From Paludibacteraceae bacterium (lineage in GTDB: Bacteria; Bacteroidota; Bacteroidia; Bacteroidales; Paludibacteraceae), in the NCBI GenBank assembly GCA_018433525.1, contig JAHDRA010000045.1, positions 1 to 64,000 on the forward strand: a stretch of 64,000 nucleotides of DNA, read 5' to 3'. Under the pieces are notes generated by a model. The model saw nothing but the letters and a program-made list of their open reading frames with translations, had not been told where the DNA came from and made no database searches. Within the stretch, counting starts at the first letter, position 1. Every line of letters begins with the position of its first letter. The translations under genes were made by a program, and so were the position numbers. Shown here one piece after another: positions 45,746 to 55,097 of the stretch.

Positions 45746-46555
45746 ATGAAAAAGGTATTTGCAATCTTATCGATCGTAGCAATTTTTTCTTTCGGAAGCG
45801 CTCTGCATGCTTCGGCTCAAGATACAAGCGCTCCTCAAACCGAGCAGACAGCCGGCAATGATACGGCTGTAGCAGCTGCACAAGCAATGGAACAGATAGA
45901 AGCCCCTGCCCCAGCACAAGGTGGTGGCATGCATAAGGCTTTAAAACAAAAATTTATCGAAGGAAGCCCGGCATGGATGGCACCTATTGCTCTCTGCTTA
46001 ATTATTGGATTGGCTTTGTGTATTGAACGTATAATTTATTTGAATCTTGCTTCTACCAACACCAAGAAACTCTTGGAGGATATTGACCAAGCTTGGGCTA
46101 AAGGAGGTGTTCAAGCTGCTATGGAAGTTTGTAGAAATACCAGAGGTCCGGTAGCTTCAATTTTTTATCAGGGACTTTCACGGTACGATGAAGGAATTGA
46201 TGTAGTTGAAAAAGCTGTTGCTTCTTATGGTGGCGTACAATTAGGATTGCTCGAAACAAACTTAACTTGGATTAGCTTGTTTATCGCTATTTCACCAAGT
46301 TTGGGATTCTTAGGTACTGTTATCGGAATGATTGAAGCATTTGATAGAATTCAGCAAGTAGGCGATATTTCCGCAACAGTGGTAGCCGGGGGTATTAAAG
46401 TTGCTCTTTTGACAACGGTATTTGGTCTTATCGTTGCTATGGTGTTGCAGGTATTCTACAATTACATCCTTACCATTATCGAAAACATGACCAATGATAT
46501 GGAAGACTCTTCAATTTCATTGCTCGATATCATTGTAAAACATTCGAAAAAATAA
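45746..46555 (+). CDS. exbB: MotA/TolQ/ExbB proton-channel protein
   Basis: 269 residues. A signal-like N-terminal helix (1-25, SALHASAQD) and an Ala/Pro/Gln-rich segment (about 26-60) precede the typical three-helix ExbB core (about 75-265). The core includes LNLTWISLFIAISPSLGFLGTVIGMIEAFDRI and GIKVALLTTVFGLIVAMVLQVFYN. The protein forms a proton channel with the ExbD proteins that energises TonB-type or related cell-envelope machinery. The N-terminal extension is common in Bacteroidota ExbB. It heads a four-gene set: ExbB, membrane protein, ExbD, ExbD. Confidence 0.92.
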   Translation: MKKVFAILSIVAIFSFGSALHASAQDTSAPQTEQTAGNDTAVAAAQAMEQIEAPAPAQGGGMHKALKQKFIEGSPAWMAPIALCLIIGLALCIERIIYLNLASTNTKKLLEDIDQAWAKGGVQAAMEVCRNTRGPVASIFYQGLSRYDEGIDVVEKAVASYGGVQLGLLETNLTWISLFIAISPSLGFLGTVIGMIEAFDRIQQVGDISATVVAGGIKVALLTTVFGLIVAMVLQVFYNYILTIIENMTNDMEDSSISLLDIIVKHSKK

Positions 46556-46578
46556 ATTCGTAAAAACTTAATAAGGTT

Positions 46579-47064
46579 ATGTCGAAATTCATGCAAAAAA
46601 TACCTATAATTTCAGCAATTTTCCTGGTATCGGTATCGGTAATCTTGGTATTGCTGATTTATGTAGGGGGAACCTCAGGTTCGATAAACAATAGCGCCGG
46701 TGAGGCAATGTCAGTTCCAAGATTTACTGATGCACTAATTTACTGGTCATATTTTCTTGTGGGATTAGCTGTAGTTATTACATTGGGCTTTGTAGTTAAA
46801 AATTTTTTCCAATCTTCAAAACAAAGTTCATCATCTATTTTTAAGTCTCTTCTGCCTATCATAGGATTTATTCTTTTGTTCGTTGTTTCATGGCTACTTG
46901 GCAGTGATCAGGAATTGAAAATTATCGGATATGAAGGAGCAGAGAACGTTGGATTCTGGTCAAGATTTACCGACATGATGATTTTTCCGATTTATGTAAT
47001 GGCAATAGGAATTATATTAACAATCATAGGTACTTCTATTTATTCCAGTCTAAGAAAAGATTAA
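46579..47064 (+). CDS. Membrane protein of the ExbB-ExbD cluster
   Basis: 161 residues with about four membrane helices (roughly 9-28, 50-70, 85-108, 132-155) joined by short polar loops (TSGSINNSAGEA; KIIGYEGAENVGFWSR). It has no recognised catalytic motif. It lies 23 bases after exbB and 51 bases before the first exbD on the same strand. Similar uncharacterised proteins occupy this position in other Bacteroidales, so a partner role in the proton-channel complex is inferred from position only. Confidence 0.8.
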   Translation: MSKFMQKIPIISAIFLVSVSVILVLLIYVGGTSGSINNSAGEAMSVPRFTDALIYWSYFLVGLAVVITLGFVVKNFFQSSKQSSSSIFKSLLPIIGFILLFVVSWLLGSDQELKIIGYEGAENVGFWSRFTDMMIFPIYVMAIGIILTIIGTSIYSSLRKD

Positions 47065-47115
47065 AACTGAATTTTGAGTTAATAAAAGTTTGACTCTTAC
47101 TAATAATATATTAAA

Positions 47116-47718
47116 ATGTCGAAGAAAAAAAGAAAAGTAGGTCAAATAAATGCCAGTTCAATGGCTGACATTTCATTTTTACTTTTAATCTTTTTCCTTG
47201 TTACTACATCCATGAATGTTGGAACGGGTATCGCAAGAAGATTGCCGCCTCCGCTGCCTCCCGATCAAAAACCACCAGACATGGACATAAAAAAACGGAA
47301 TATTTTCATTGTCCGTATCAACAGCCAAAACCAAATTATGGCACAAGGAGAAATATTAGATATAAAACAGTTAAGGTATAAAACAAAGGAATTTATAAAA
47401 AATGAGAATAATGACCCTAATTTGCCGGAACTGATTACTGAAAATATTCCCTTATTGGGAGAAGTTACTTATACTAAAAATCATGTGATTTCACTTCAGA
47501 ATGATGTGGGGACGCAATACCAAGCTTACATAGATGTGCAAAACGAATTGATTGCAGCATATAATGAACTGCGCGATGAGTTTGCCATGCAACGTTTTGG
47601 GAAAAAATACAACGAGTTAAGCCAAGAGTTGCAAGAAGCAGTTCAAAAAATCTATCCACAAAAAATTTCGGAAGCTGAACCCAAAAATTATGGAGGAGTA
47701 AAAAGTGGCAAGAATTAG
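47116..47718 (+). CDS. exbD: ExbD/TolR-family protein (long form)
   Basis: 200 residues. A basic N-terminus is followed by the ExbD membrane helix, whose proton-carrying Asp lies in MADISFLLLIFFLVTT (near residue 19). The periplasmic domain follows, with a Pro-rich entry (RRLPPPLPPDQKPP). The region from about 115 is longer than in E. coli ExbD and predicted helical (NELRDEFAMQRFGKKYNELSQEL). Its 3' end overlaps the next exbD by 14 bases. It works with the ExbB protein encoded upstream. Confidence 0.92.
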   Translation: MSKKKRKVGQINASSMADISFLLLIFFLVTTSMNVGTGIARRLPPPLPPDQKPPDMDIKKRNIFIVRINSQNQIMAQGEILDIKQLRYKTKEFIKNENNDPNLPELITENIPLLGEVTYTKNHVISLQNDVGTQYQAYIDVQNELIAAYNELRDEFAMQRFGKKYNELSQELQEAVQKIYPQKISEAEPKNYGGVKSGKN

Positions 47719-48175
47719 AAAAAGCGAAAAACGAGAAATGCCGGCATTGAGTACTTCTTCTTTACCGGATATCATCTTCATGCTGTTGTTTTTCTTTATG
47801 GCTGTTACAACCATGAAAGAAGTAACCTATAAGGTCAGGATTGATCCTCCTAAAGCTACGGAAATTCAGAAATTGGAAAACAAGTCGCTCATTCGATATA
47901 TCTATGTCGGTAAGCCTTTGGAGCAGTATCAAAGAATTTATGGTAGCGAAACCCGAATTCAGTTGAGCGATATGTTTGCAGATATTTCTGAAATAGAAGA
48001 GTATATCATTAACGAACGTAGTGCAATGAAGGAAGAAGATCAGAATTTAATGAGTGTATGCATTAGAGCTGACAAAGATACTCATATGGGTATTATCACT
48101 GATATAAAGCAAGCTTTGCGAAGAGCCTACGCACTTAAAATTATCTATGCTGCCAATCAGCGTACACAGTATTAA
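47705..48175 (+). CDS. ExbD/TolR-family protein (second copy)
   Basis: 156 residues. The membrane helix carries the conserved Asp in LPDIIFMLLFFFMAVTT (about residue 22), followed by a periplasmic domain (YIYVGKPLEQYQRIYG...) ending with the ExbD-like IKQALRRAYALKIIYAA. The start is a GTG at 47705, inside the end of the first exbD. It is preceded by a strong Shine-Dalgarno sequence GGAGGAG (47692-47698), uncommon in this phylum, which suits re-initiation at the overlap. A terminator follows at 48201. Confidence 0.9.
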   Translation: MARIRKSEKREMPALSTSSLPDIIFMLLFFFMAVTTMKEVTYKVRIDPPKATEIQKLENKSLIRYIYVGKPLEQYQRIYGSETRIQLSDMFADISEIEEYIINERSAMKEEDQNLMSVCIRADKDTHMGIITDIKQALRRAYALKIIYAANQRTQY

Positions 48176-48200
48176 TCTTCTTAGTTTTTAGTGTTATCCA

Positions 48201-48238
48201 AATAGGCTGTCTCATAAGTGCGACAGCCTATTTTTTTT
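48201..48238 (+). terminator. Rho-independent terminator of the exbB-exbD operon
   Basis: AATAGGCTGTC (48201-48211) pairs perfectly with GACAGCCTATT (48222-48232) around a 10-base loop, followed by a run of T. It could also work partly for the convergent minus-strand transcript. Confidence 0.92.
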
Positions 48239-48400
48239 GTGCTTTGCAGGATATAGAAAAATTTATTTTACAAATAACACCAATTGGTAAAATTCAACCG
48301 CATTTTTACCTAAATCAAAAACATTATTTTGAACGTTTTAAATTGAGATGAGAATCAAGATTCATTCGTGAAAGTATCATTCCTTTTTCAATCACATTTT

Positions 48401-49444
48401 TTAAAATATACTCAACAAACGCCCGGTTGCAGGGTCAATAATTACTATTTTGTCATTACCTTTGATCATAGAAGACGATAGCGGAATTACAATGCCAAAC
48501 TGTGGGAACAAAAATTGTTGAGAAAAAAATGTGCTTTTCCCATCGGAAACAGTAACCAATGTAGCAGAAGGAATAACAAAGTTTATGTATTCTTTGGGTG
48601 CTTTTTGTTTGGGGTTGTCCAATATGGTTGGAGATTTAGTAGGAATAACACTAATATAGTACGGAACGCCACTCAAATCATCAGCTGGCACAAGCCCTTT
48701 TAAAACCGAAAAACGAAAAAGGACTTCGTTGTTCAAAGCTTGTTGAGGTCGTAAATATAAGGTATGTTTTTGAATTTCTTTCGTTGTACTACCAATAAAA
48801 AGTTCTGTTAACTCTTTTTCTTTTTTATCCAATTCATTTAAAATGGCACTCAATGATGTTCCATCAGAAGGGAAATGATCAACATCTCCGGTAAGTAAGT
48901 TTAATCTGCTTTCCCGAATTCTATATATCTGTTTGGCAGCTCCTTCTGCAAGTTTTGCTACTGACCCAACCAACATATATTCTTCACCCAGCGGCAATAT
49001 AACGTTATTGCTAAGATTTTCTTTTGCTTCTGTGGGTGCAAACACTGAAAGTTCGGGCAAAGAGGTGGGAGGAGGAACATTTATTCCACATAATAAGCCG
49101 TTTTGATCAACCGAGATGGACACAAAGGGCGAATTTTTATCCACTCTAACGGCATAGGTTTTCGATGGATCGGGAACGGCATTTGAAGTTACCTGAATAT
49201 CTTTTAAAGAATAAACTGTTTTTTCTTCGGTAATTATATCTGAAGTAGCCAAATATCTTTCAGAATAACGATAAAAAACACCGGGTTTTCGGGTAATTTT
49301 TTCCACGTCAACTTTAATACATAATTCTGTCATGGGTAAAGAGTAAATAAGCACTGACTCGTTTTCTTTCAATGTGAGGGAAGATTGACATAACACGCTC
49401 GAAATAACAGAAGCCATAAGGAATGAAACAATTATTTTTTTCAT
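48401..49444 (-). CDS. DUF4831-family protein
   Basis: 347 residues starting with a signal peptide (1-20, SVISSVLCQSS). Beta-rich mature sequence follows, with recognisable family segments SLKDIQVTSNAVPDPSKTYAVRVDK, MLVGSVAKLAEGAAKQIYRIRESR and FRFSVLKGLVPADDLSGVPYYI. Proteins of this family are restricted largely to Bacteroidota and have no known function. A periplasmic or outer-membrane-facing location is likely from the signal peptide. It is convergent with the exbD terminator and transcribed alone. Confidence 0.88.
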   Translation of the reverse strand: MKKIIVSFLMASVISSVLCQSSLTLKENESVLIYSLPMTELCIKVDVEKITRKPGVFYRYSERYLATSDIITEEKTVYSLKDIQVTSNAVPDPSKTYAVRVDKNSPFVSISVDQNGLLCGINVPPPTSLPELSVFAPTEAKENLSNNVILPLGEEYMLVGSVAKLAEGAAKQIYRIRESRLNLLTGDVDHFPSDGTSLSAILNELDKKEKELTELFIGSTTKEIQKHTLYLRPQQALNNEVLFRFSVLKGLVPADDLSGVPYYISVIPTKSPTILDNPKQKAPKEYINFVIPSATLVTVSDGKSTFFSQQFLFPQFGIVIPLSSSMIKGNDKIVIIDPATGRLLSIF

Positions 49445-49741
49445 AAAACTGAATTTGGTTGATTGATGTTGTTAATAAAGCAGGAAATATAAAATATTCA
49501 GAAAGATTTTTCGACTTTTTGAAAAAATTTACCTTAAAGGATGCTTCTTTATATCATACTATAAAATCAACTTTATTGAAATTCATTGATTTCTGAGCAA
49601 ATATAGAAAAACAGGTGCAAATTACAAAAAAGAAAATCTAAAAAATATTTCAGTTGGTAAGAAGAAAGTATAAATACTTTAGAAACATGTTGTTGTTACC
49701 GATTTATAAAAAATCTTATTTCTGTTCTACAACGCAGAACG

Positions 49742-49776
49742 TTTGTAAAAGTATAAATTTATTTTTATTATCTTTG
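49742..49776 (+). promoter_or_regulatory. Candidate parAB promoter
   Basis: TATCTTTG (49769-49776) matches TAnnTTTG exactly. The nearest TTTG (49742-49745) is 23 bases upstream, slightly longer than usual. The gap 49445-49888 holds no convincing gene; a 76-codon frame across it (49654-49884) contains the promoter and was rejected. Confidence 0.45.
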
Positions 49777-49888
49777 TCCAGCTTAAAAAAAATCATTTCT
49801 TGGCTGCAAAAAAGGCAATATGCCTTACTTATATGGAAGAATTTTAATGTCGATTTCATAAAAAAGAATAAATTGCCTTATTAATTTT

Positions 49889-50656
49889 ATGGGTAAAATT
49901 ATATCGTTGGCCAATCAGAAGGGCGGAGTTGGTAAAACCACTACTGCTATTAATTTGGCTGCTTCTTTGGCATCATTGGGTAAAAAAGTTTTGCTGGTTG
50001 ATGCCGATCCTCAGGCAAATGCCTCTTCGGGATTGGGAATAGAAATTCAATCGCTGAAATATACCATTTACGAATGTTTGATTGATGGTGTGTCGCCACA
50101 GCAAGCTATTCATGGAACGGAAATAGAAAATTTGTCGGTGCTCCCTTCACATATCGATTTGGTTGGAGCAGAGATTGAAATGTTGAACATGGAGGAGCGG
50201 GAAAAAGTGATGCAGCATTTGCTGCGCCCGTTAAAACCCGATTTCGATTTTATTTTGATTGATTGCTCCCCTTCATTGGGTTTGATAACGGTAAATGCAC
50301 TTACGGCTTCCGACTCGGTGATTATTCCCGTGCAATGTGAATATTTTGCATTGGAAGGTATCAGCAAACTTTTAAATACCATCAAAATAATTAAAAGCAA
50401 GTTGAATCCTTCGCTTGATATTGAAGGCTTTTTGCTTACCATGTACGACAATCGTCTTCGGTTGGCAAACCAGGTTTATGCCGAAGTAAAAAAACATTTT
50501 CAGAACATGGTTTTTGAAAATGTCATATACAGAAATGTGCGGCTCAGCGAAGCGCCAAGTTACGGGAAACCCGTTATGCTGTACGATCCCGAATCGAAAG
50601 GTTCTTCCAATTACCTCGATTTGGCAAAGGAATTGATTGACCGACAAAAAAGTTAA
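49889..50656 (+). CDS. parA: Chromosome-partitioning ATPase ParA (Soj-like)
   Basis: A 255-residue Walker ATPase. The deviant Walker A is KGGVGKTTT (11-19) and the second motif DADPQANASSG (about 40-50). The Walker B-like DFILIDCSPSLG and the C-terminal SEAPSYGKPVMLYDP are typical of chromosomal Soj-type ParA. It cooperates with the ParB gene 47 bp downstream in origin segregation. The ATG at 49889 begins MGKIISLANQKGG, the standard N-terminus. Confidence 0.97.
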   Translation: MGKIISLANQKGGVGKTTTAINLAASLASLGKKVLLVDADPQANASSGLGIEIQSLKYTIYECLIDGVSPQQAIHGTEIENLSVLPSHIDLVGAEIEMLNMEEREKVMQHLLRPLKPDFDFILIDCSPSLGLITVNALTASDSVIIPVQCEYFALEGISKLLNTIKIIKSKLNPSLDIEGFLLTMYDNRLRLANQVYAEVKKHFQNMVFENVIYRNVRLSEAPSYGKPVMLYDPESKGSSNYLDLAKELIDRQKS

Positions 50657-50703
50657 TATAGCTTGCAATAAAAAATAAAAAGAATAAAATCTCGTTTGCA
50701 GTT

Positions 50704-51585
50704 ATGGTAAAAAAATCAGCATTGGGAAGAGGACTTGGAGCGTTGATCGACACCGACGACATTTATACCAGTGGTTCTTCTTCCATTAGCGAAGTGGATG
50801 TGGATTTGATTTTTCCAAATCCCAATCAGCCACGTTCTCACTTTGATGAGGAATCTTTGGCCGAATTGGCTTCTTCCATACGTGAACTGGGAGTTATTTC
50901 ACCCATTACGCTTCGGAAAAATGATGATGGAACGTATCTGATCATTGCGGGTGAACGGCGTTATCGTGCTTCCAAGATGGTGGGGCTCAAATCCATACCG
51001 GCGTATGTTAAAACGGCAGCCGACGAGCAAGTGGTGGAAATGGCACTGATAGAAAACATTCAGCGCGAAGATTTGAATGCCATTGAAGTGGCTTTGGCTT
51101 TTTACCGACTGTTGGAAGAATATCATCTTACGCAGGAGCAGCTTAGCGAACGAGTTGGCAAGAAAAGGGCTACCATTGCCAATTACTTGCGTTTACTTCG
51201 TTTGCCGGCCGAAATCCAGGTGGGAATTAAGGATAAAAAAATCGACATGGGACACGCCCGTGCTATCTTGGGATTGGAAGATCCTGCTGTACAACTTCAA
51301 CTCTACGAAGCTATTCTGGAGAATTTTTATTCTGTCAGAAAAGTGGAAGAAATGGTCAGACTCTACGCCGAAACCGGAAGTTTTGAGGAAAAACATGCTC
51401 GAGTTTCCAAACCCAATCCGGTAAGAAAATTAAAAGAATACGAAGAATTAAAGAATCAACTGAGTAAAACTTTCGGCACTAAAGTACAATTTAGTTGTAA
51501 CGAGCAGGGAAAGGGAAAAATTTCCATCCCATTTTCAAACGATGAAGAATTATCCCGTATCATGGGATTGCTGGATAAAATTTAA
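50704..51585 (+). CDS. parB: Chromosome-partitioning protein ParB (Spo0J-like)
   Basis: A 293-residue centromere-binding CTPase clamp. N-terminal ParB/Srx fold: IFPNPNQPRSHFDEESL, GERRYRAS (CTP-binding motif) and ENIQREDLNAIE. The central helix-turn-helix follows (LTQEQLSERVGKKRATIANYLRLLRL) with GHARAILGLEDP, and a C-terminal dimerisation segment. It begins MVKKSALGRGLGALI, the classic N-terminus. A parS palindrome was looked for nearby by eye and not found. DUF5683 and MltD genes follow on the same strand. Confidence 0.97.
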   Translation: MVKKSALGRGLGALIDTDDIYTSGSSSISEVDVDLIFPNPNQPRSHFDEESLAELASSIRELGVISPITLRKNDDGTYLIIAGERRYRASKMVGLKSIPAYVKTAADEQVVEMALIENIQREDLNAIEVALAFYRLLEEYHLTQEQLSERVGKKRATIANYLRLLRLPAEIQVGIKDKKIDMGHARAILGLEDPAVQLQLYEAILENFYSVRKVEEMVRLYAETGSFEEKHARVSKPNPVRKLKEYEELKNQLSKTFGTKVQFSCNEQGKGKISIPFSNDEELSRIMGLLDKI

Positions 51586-51597
51586 ACCAAATTTCAA

Positions 51598-52275
51598 GTG
51601 AAAAGATTTTTTCTGATAACGGCAGAAATATGGTTTATCTCCCTTTTCGGAATTGTACTCAATGCTCAGAATGTCAACGAAAAAAGAGAGATTGTTCTGG
51701 ATAGTATGAATCGGCTGCCTGAAAAATCTTTACAAAAAGAAACCCAAGTATCAATTGATACTGTACAAAAGCCGGTTTACATGCCCAATCCGTCGAAAAT
51801 TGTTTGGATGGGTGCAGTAGTACCCGGTTGGGGACAAATATTGAACAAAAAATACTGGAAATTGCCAATTGTCTATGGCGGATTGTTGGGATGTTATTAT
51901 GCCTATTCATGGAATGCAAGCCGGTATAATTCTTATCATACCGCTTATTTGGATATTATTGATTCAGACCCGACGACAAACAGTTTTCTGGATATTTTGC
52001 CGGCAGGATATACTCTTGAATCAATTGGCGGGACCGGCAGATATACAACCATTTTAAAAAGCGGACAAGATCAATTTCGTCGGCAGAGAGATTTGAGTGT
52101 AATTGTTTCGGTGGCTTTTTATGCTCTTACGTTGGTTGATGCTTTTGTGGATGCACAATTGTACGGCTTCGACATTAGTCCCGATTTGTCGCTTGAAATC
52201 AAACCAATTTATCTAAAAGATAATATAACTACATCAGGGGGGCTTGGCATGCAATGCCGTTTTAAGTTGAAATAA
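51598..52275 (+). CDS. DUF5683-domain protein
   Basis: 225 residues from a GTG at 51598. A signal-like N-terminus is followed by a stretch of polar residues. The DUF5683 core (from about 60) has PNPSKIVWMGAVVPGWGQILNKKYWKLPIVYGG and paired hydrophobic segments that look like re-entrant or membrane helices. The function is unknown. It starts 12 bases after parB, so it is co-transcribed with it, an order conserved in Bacteroidales with MltD next. The GTG start is preferred because no in-frame ATG precedes the core. Confidence 0.85.
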   Translation: MKRFFLITAEIWFISLFGIVLNAQNVNEKREIVLDSMNRLPEKSLQKETQVSIDTVQKPVYMPNPSKIVWMGAVVPGWGQILNKKYWKLPIVYGGLLGCYYAYSWNASRYNSYHTAYLDIIDSDPTTNSFLDILPAGYTLESIGGTGRYTTILKSGQDQFRRQRDLSVIVSVAFYALTLVDAFVDAQLYGFDISPDLSLEIKPIYLKDNITTSGGLGMQCRFKLK

Positions 52276-52300
52276 TTACCCCGCATTATTAGGATAAAAA

Positions 52301-53578
52301 ATGAATTTAAAATTTTCCATAATTGTTGTTTCTTTCATTTGCTTTTCGATAAATTCAGTTATTTCACAAGCTGCCAAAGATTTACCGGAAGATACTTTAT
52401 CTTCCAAAATCGACAGCATCATTGGAATACCTGACGCATACGGATATGCATTAGATCATTTGCTTCATCTATGGGCATTGCAGCGAATGGATACTACAGA
52501 ATGCAATTCGGGTGAGCCACCCGCACCGGTTCCCGATTCTCTATATAAATATCGGCTCTCACAAATACCTTGTTTGATAGAGCTTCCTTATAATAATATT
52601 GTTCGCTCCTTTATAGAACTTTATACTGTCCGAAAGCGAACTCAAACAGAATACATGCTGGGCATCAGCAATTATTATTTCCCTGTTTTCGAACAAGCAT
52701 TAGATGCCAATAAATTGCCTTTAGAATTAAAATTTCTCCCTATCATTGAATCTGCTTTGCACCCTACTGCTATTTCACGAGCTGGAGCTGCCGGTTTGTG
52801 GCAATTTATGATTCCAACAGGGCGAATGTATGGTTTGGAAATCAACACATTGGTTGACGAACGGCTTGATCCTCGAAAAGCGTCCTATGCTGCAGCGCGG
52901 TTTCTTAAAGATTTATATGCCATTTACGGAGACTGGAATTTGGTGATTGCTGCTTACAATTGCGGTCCCGGTAATGTGAACAAAGCCATCAGAAGAGCCG
53001 GCGGAAAAACCGATTATTGGGCAATTTACCCTTATTTGCCATTGGAAACACGAGGCTATGTTCCCATTTATATTGCTGCCACCTATACTTTTCATTATGC
53101 CGAAGAACATAATTTATGTCCAGCAGTGGTAAATATTCCAGCACTAATTGACACTTTCATGATCAATCAAAGAATCCATTTGGAACAAATATCGTCAGTG
53201 CTTAATATCCCGATTGAAGAGCTCCGGTGGCTTAATCCACAATATAAAAAGGACATAATACCCGGTGATTTAAAACCCTATGTCTTAACTTTGCCTGTAA
53301 ATTATTCCAGCATTTTTATGGAGAGATTGCATGAAATAGCTTCTTATAAAGCTGATGAATTAATCAATAACCGTAGAAACGAAATTGAAGCTTTCAGGTC
53401 AACTTCTTCTTCTAATTTAGGGGCTTCCAAAAATGTTACTTATCACAAAGTAAAAAAAGGTGAGACCTTGAGCGGCATTGCTGCAAAATATGGTGTTTCA
53501 GTCTCCAACCTTAAAAAATGGAATAACATCAAGGGTAGTAAAATAACAATTGGCCAACGTCTGAAAATTATCAAATAA
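52301..53578 (+). CDS. MltD-like lytic transglycosylase with LysM domain
   Basis: A 425-residue periplasmic/outer-membrane-associated murein lytic transglycosylase. It has a signal peptide (about 1-25). The catalytic SLT domain (about 125-265) has the active-site Glu150 in IIESALHP, AAGLWQFM, the DERLDPRKASYAAARFL segment and YNCGPGNV. The C-terminal LysM domain (380-425, YHKVKKGETLSGIAAKYG) binds peptidoglycan. It cleaves glycan strands with 1,6-anhydro product formation. It ends 8 bases before the MerR-like gene. Confidence 0.94.
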   Translation: MNLKFSIIVVSFICFSINSVISQAAKDLPEDTLSSKIDSIIGIPDAYGYALDHLLHLWALQRMDTTECNSGEPPAPVPDSLYKYRLSQIPCLIELPYNNIVRSFIELYTVRKRTQTEYMLGISNYYFPVFEQALDANKLPLELKFLPIIESALHPTAISRAGAAGLWQFMIPTGRMYGLEINTLVDERLDPRKASYAAARFLKDLYAIYGDWNLVIAAYNCGPGNVNKAIRRAGGKTDYWAIYPYLPLETRGYVPIYIAATYTFHYAEEHNLCPAVVNIPALIDTFMINQRIHLEQISSVLNIPIEELRWLNPQYKKDIIPGDLKPYVLTLPVNYSSIFMERLHEIASYKADELINNRRNEIEAFRSTSSSNLGASKNVTYHKVKKGETLSGIAAKYGVSVSNLKKWNNIKGSKITIGQRLKIIK

Positions 53579-53586
53579 AATTCAAC

Positions 53587-53907
53587 ATGGAAAAAGTATA
53601 TTATTCCATTTCGGAAGTAGCAGAAATGCTGAAAATCAGTCCTTCCAACCTGCGGTTTTGGGAAAAGGAATTTTCGCAGCTGAAGCCAAAACGAAGCAAC
53701 AAGGGAACACGTACTTATACCAAAGAAGATATTGAAATTATTAAAATGATTCACTTACTGGTCAATGAGCAGAAACTCACATTGCAAGGCGCAAAGCGTA
53801 AACTTTCGCTGAAAAAGGAGACCGTTTCCAAACAGCAGGAGTTGGTGGAACGTTTACAAAATGTGAGAAGGGAATTGTTGATGATCAGTAAGGCTTTGGA
53901 TGAATAG
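53587..53907 (+). CDS. MerR-family transcriptional regulator
   Basis: 106 residues. The winged helix-turn-helix of MerR type is at the N-terminus (YYSISEVAEMLKISPSNLRFWEKEF; residues 4-28), with the second helix-pair region TRTYTKEDIEIIKMI. A Leu-rich helix (QKLTLQGAKRKLSLKK...) leads to a short coiled coil for dimerisation. There is no obvious metal- or drug-binding domain. Small MerR proteins of this size are common near MltD in Bacteroidales. It is probably in one transcript with MltD; regulatory targets are unknown. Confidence 0.9.
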   Translation: MEKVYYSISEVAEMLKISPSNLRFWEKEFSQLKPKRSNKGTRTYTKEDIEIIKMIHLLVNEQKLTLQGAKRKLSLKKETVSKQQELVERLQNVRRELLMISKALDE

Positions 53908-53930
53908 GCAATTTACAAATAGAATATAAA

Positions 53931-55001
53931 ATGAAAAAAACGAATTTTTGTTTAGGCTTGATAGCTGCATTAATTTTGATGTCAGCTTCGGTTTCTGCTG
54001 AGAAAAAGCCAAAAAACGTAATTCTGATGATTGGTGATGGTATGGGTTTAGCCCAAATGTATTCGGCAATGACTGCCAACAACAATCAACTTCAGCTCGA
54101 ACGGTGCACTTACACCGGTTTTTCAAAAACTTATTCTTCCGATCATTATACTACCGATTCAGGTGCCGGAGGAACAGCCATAGCTTGTGGCGTAAAAACA
54201 AAAAACGGCATGATTGGCATGACGCCCGATTCCGTAAAAACAGAATCTATTCTCGAACTCTCCGAACGCAATCAGTTGTCCACCGGAATAGTAGTAACTT
54301 GTGCAGTAACCCATGCAACACCCGCCAGCTTTATCGCACATCAGATTAGCCGCAATATGTATGAAGAAATAGCTGGAGATTTTCTTCAAACAGATGTTGA
54401 TGTGTTCATTGGTGGCGGACTGAAGTATTTTAATAACAGAAAAGACCAGATAAACTTAGTAGAAAAACTAAAAAAAAATAATTATCAAATAGCATATTCA
54501 CTCGACGAAGCTGTAAAAGTAAAATCGGGAAAATTGGCCGGATTGTTTTATGAGAATCATTGCCCGCCGATGCCTGAGCGTGGCGATATGCTCCCAAAAT
54601 CGGTAATGGCAGCCATAGATATTTTGGACAACAACAAGAAAGGTTTTTTCCTGATGGTGGAAGGTTCTCAAATCGACTGGGCTGCTCACGACAACGACAA
54701 GAAACAGATCGTAAAAGAGATGTTGGATTTTGATGAAACCATTGGAAAGGTTTTGGATTATGCCCAGAAAGATGGCAATACATTGGTAATTATTACAGCC
54801 GATCATGAAACCGGCGGAATGACTATTTTAAATGGAAAATTCGGATATGACGAAATGGATGCCCATTTTTCTACCAAAAACCACTCGGGTGTTCCGGTGC
54901 CGATCTATGCTTTTGGACCCGGAGCCGAACAGTTTACCGGTATTATGGAAAATACAGCGTTTAAAGGGAAAATAGAAAAGTTACTCGATCTAAAAAAATA
55001 A
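53931..55001 (+). CDS. Alkaline phosphatase (PhoA-like)
   Basis: A 356-residue secreted phosphatase with a signal peptide (1-23, SASVSAEKK). It has the first metal Asp in LMIGDGMG, the nucleophile Ser77 in TDSGAGGTAIACG and HATPASFIAHQ. The metal-binding cluster MVEGSQIDWAAHDND, the TADHETGGM pair (His/Asp) and a late His-containing SGVPVPIYAFGPGA complete the active site. It is shorter than E. coli PhoA and lacks large crown insertions, like other Bacteroidota enzymes. It follows the MerR-like gene by 23 bases; no Pho-box was identified. Confidence 0.93.
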   Translation: MKKTNFCLGLIAALILMSASVSAEKKPKNVILMIGDGMGLAQMYSAMTANNNQLQLERCTYTGFSKTYSSDHYTTDSGAGGTAIACGVKTKNGMIGMTPDSVKTESILELSERNQLSTGIVVTCAVTHATPASFIAHQISRNMYEEIAGDFLQTDVDVFIGGGLKYFNNRKDQINLVEKLKKNNYQIAYSLDEAVKVKSGKLAGLFYENHCPPMPERGDMLPKSVMAAIDILDNNKKGFFLMVEGSQIDWAAHDNDKKQIVKEMLDFDETIGKVLDYAQKDGNTLVIITADHETGGMTILNGKFGYDEMDAHFSTKNHSGVPVPIYAFGPGAEQFTGIMENTAFKGKIEKLLDLKK

Positions 55002-55097
55002 TTTTTCATTATTACTTGTTGAACAGTTAAATTTTTAACAGTTCGGTCGTAAATTTTTCTGATATATTCATTTTCAATTTAATAAAAAGACAATATA

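Noticed and set aside
49654-49884. A 76-codon frame directly upstream of parA
   Set aside because: It spans the likely parAB promoter (TATCTTTG at 49769), has no family features and no spacing signal for co-translation.
49445-51585. parS centromere near parAB
   Set aside because: No TGTTTCACGTGAAACA-like palindrome was found by eye in or around the genes.
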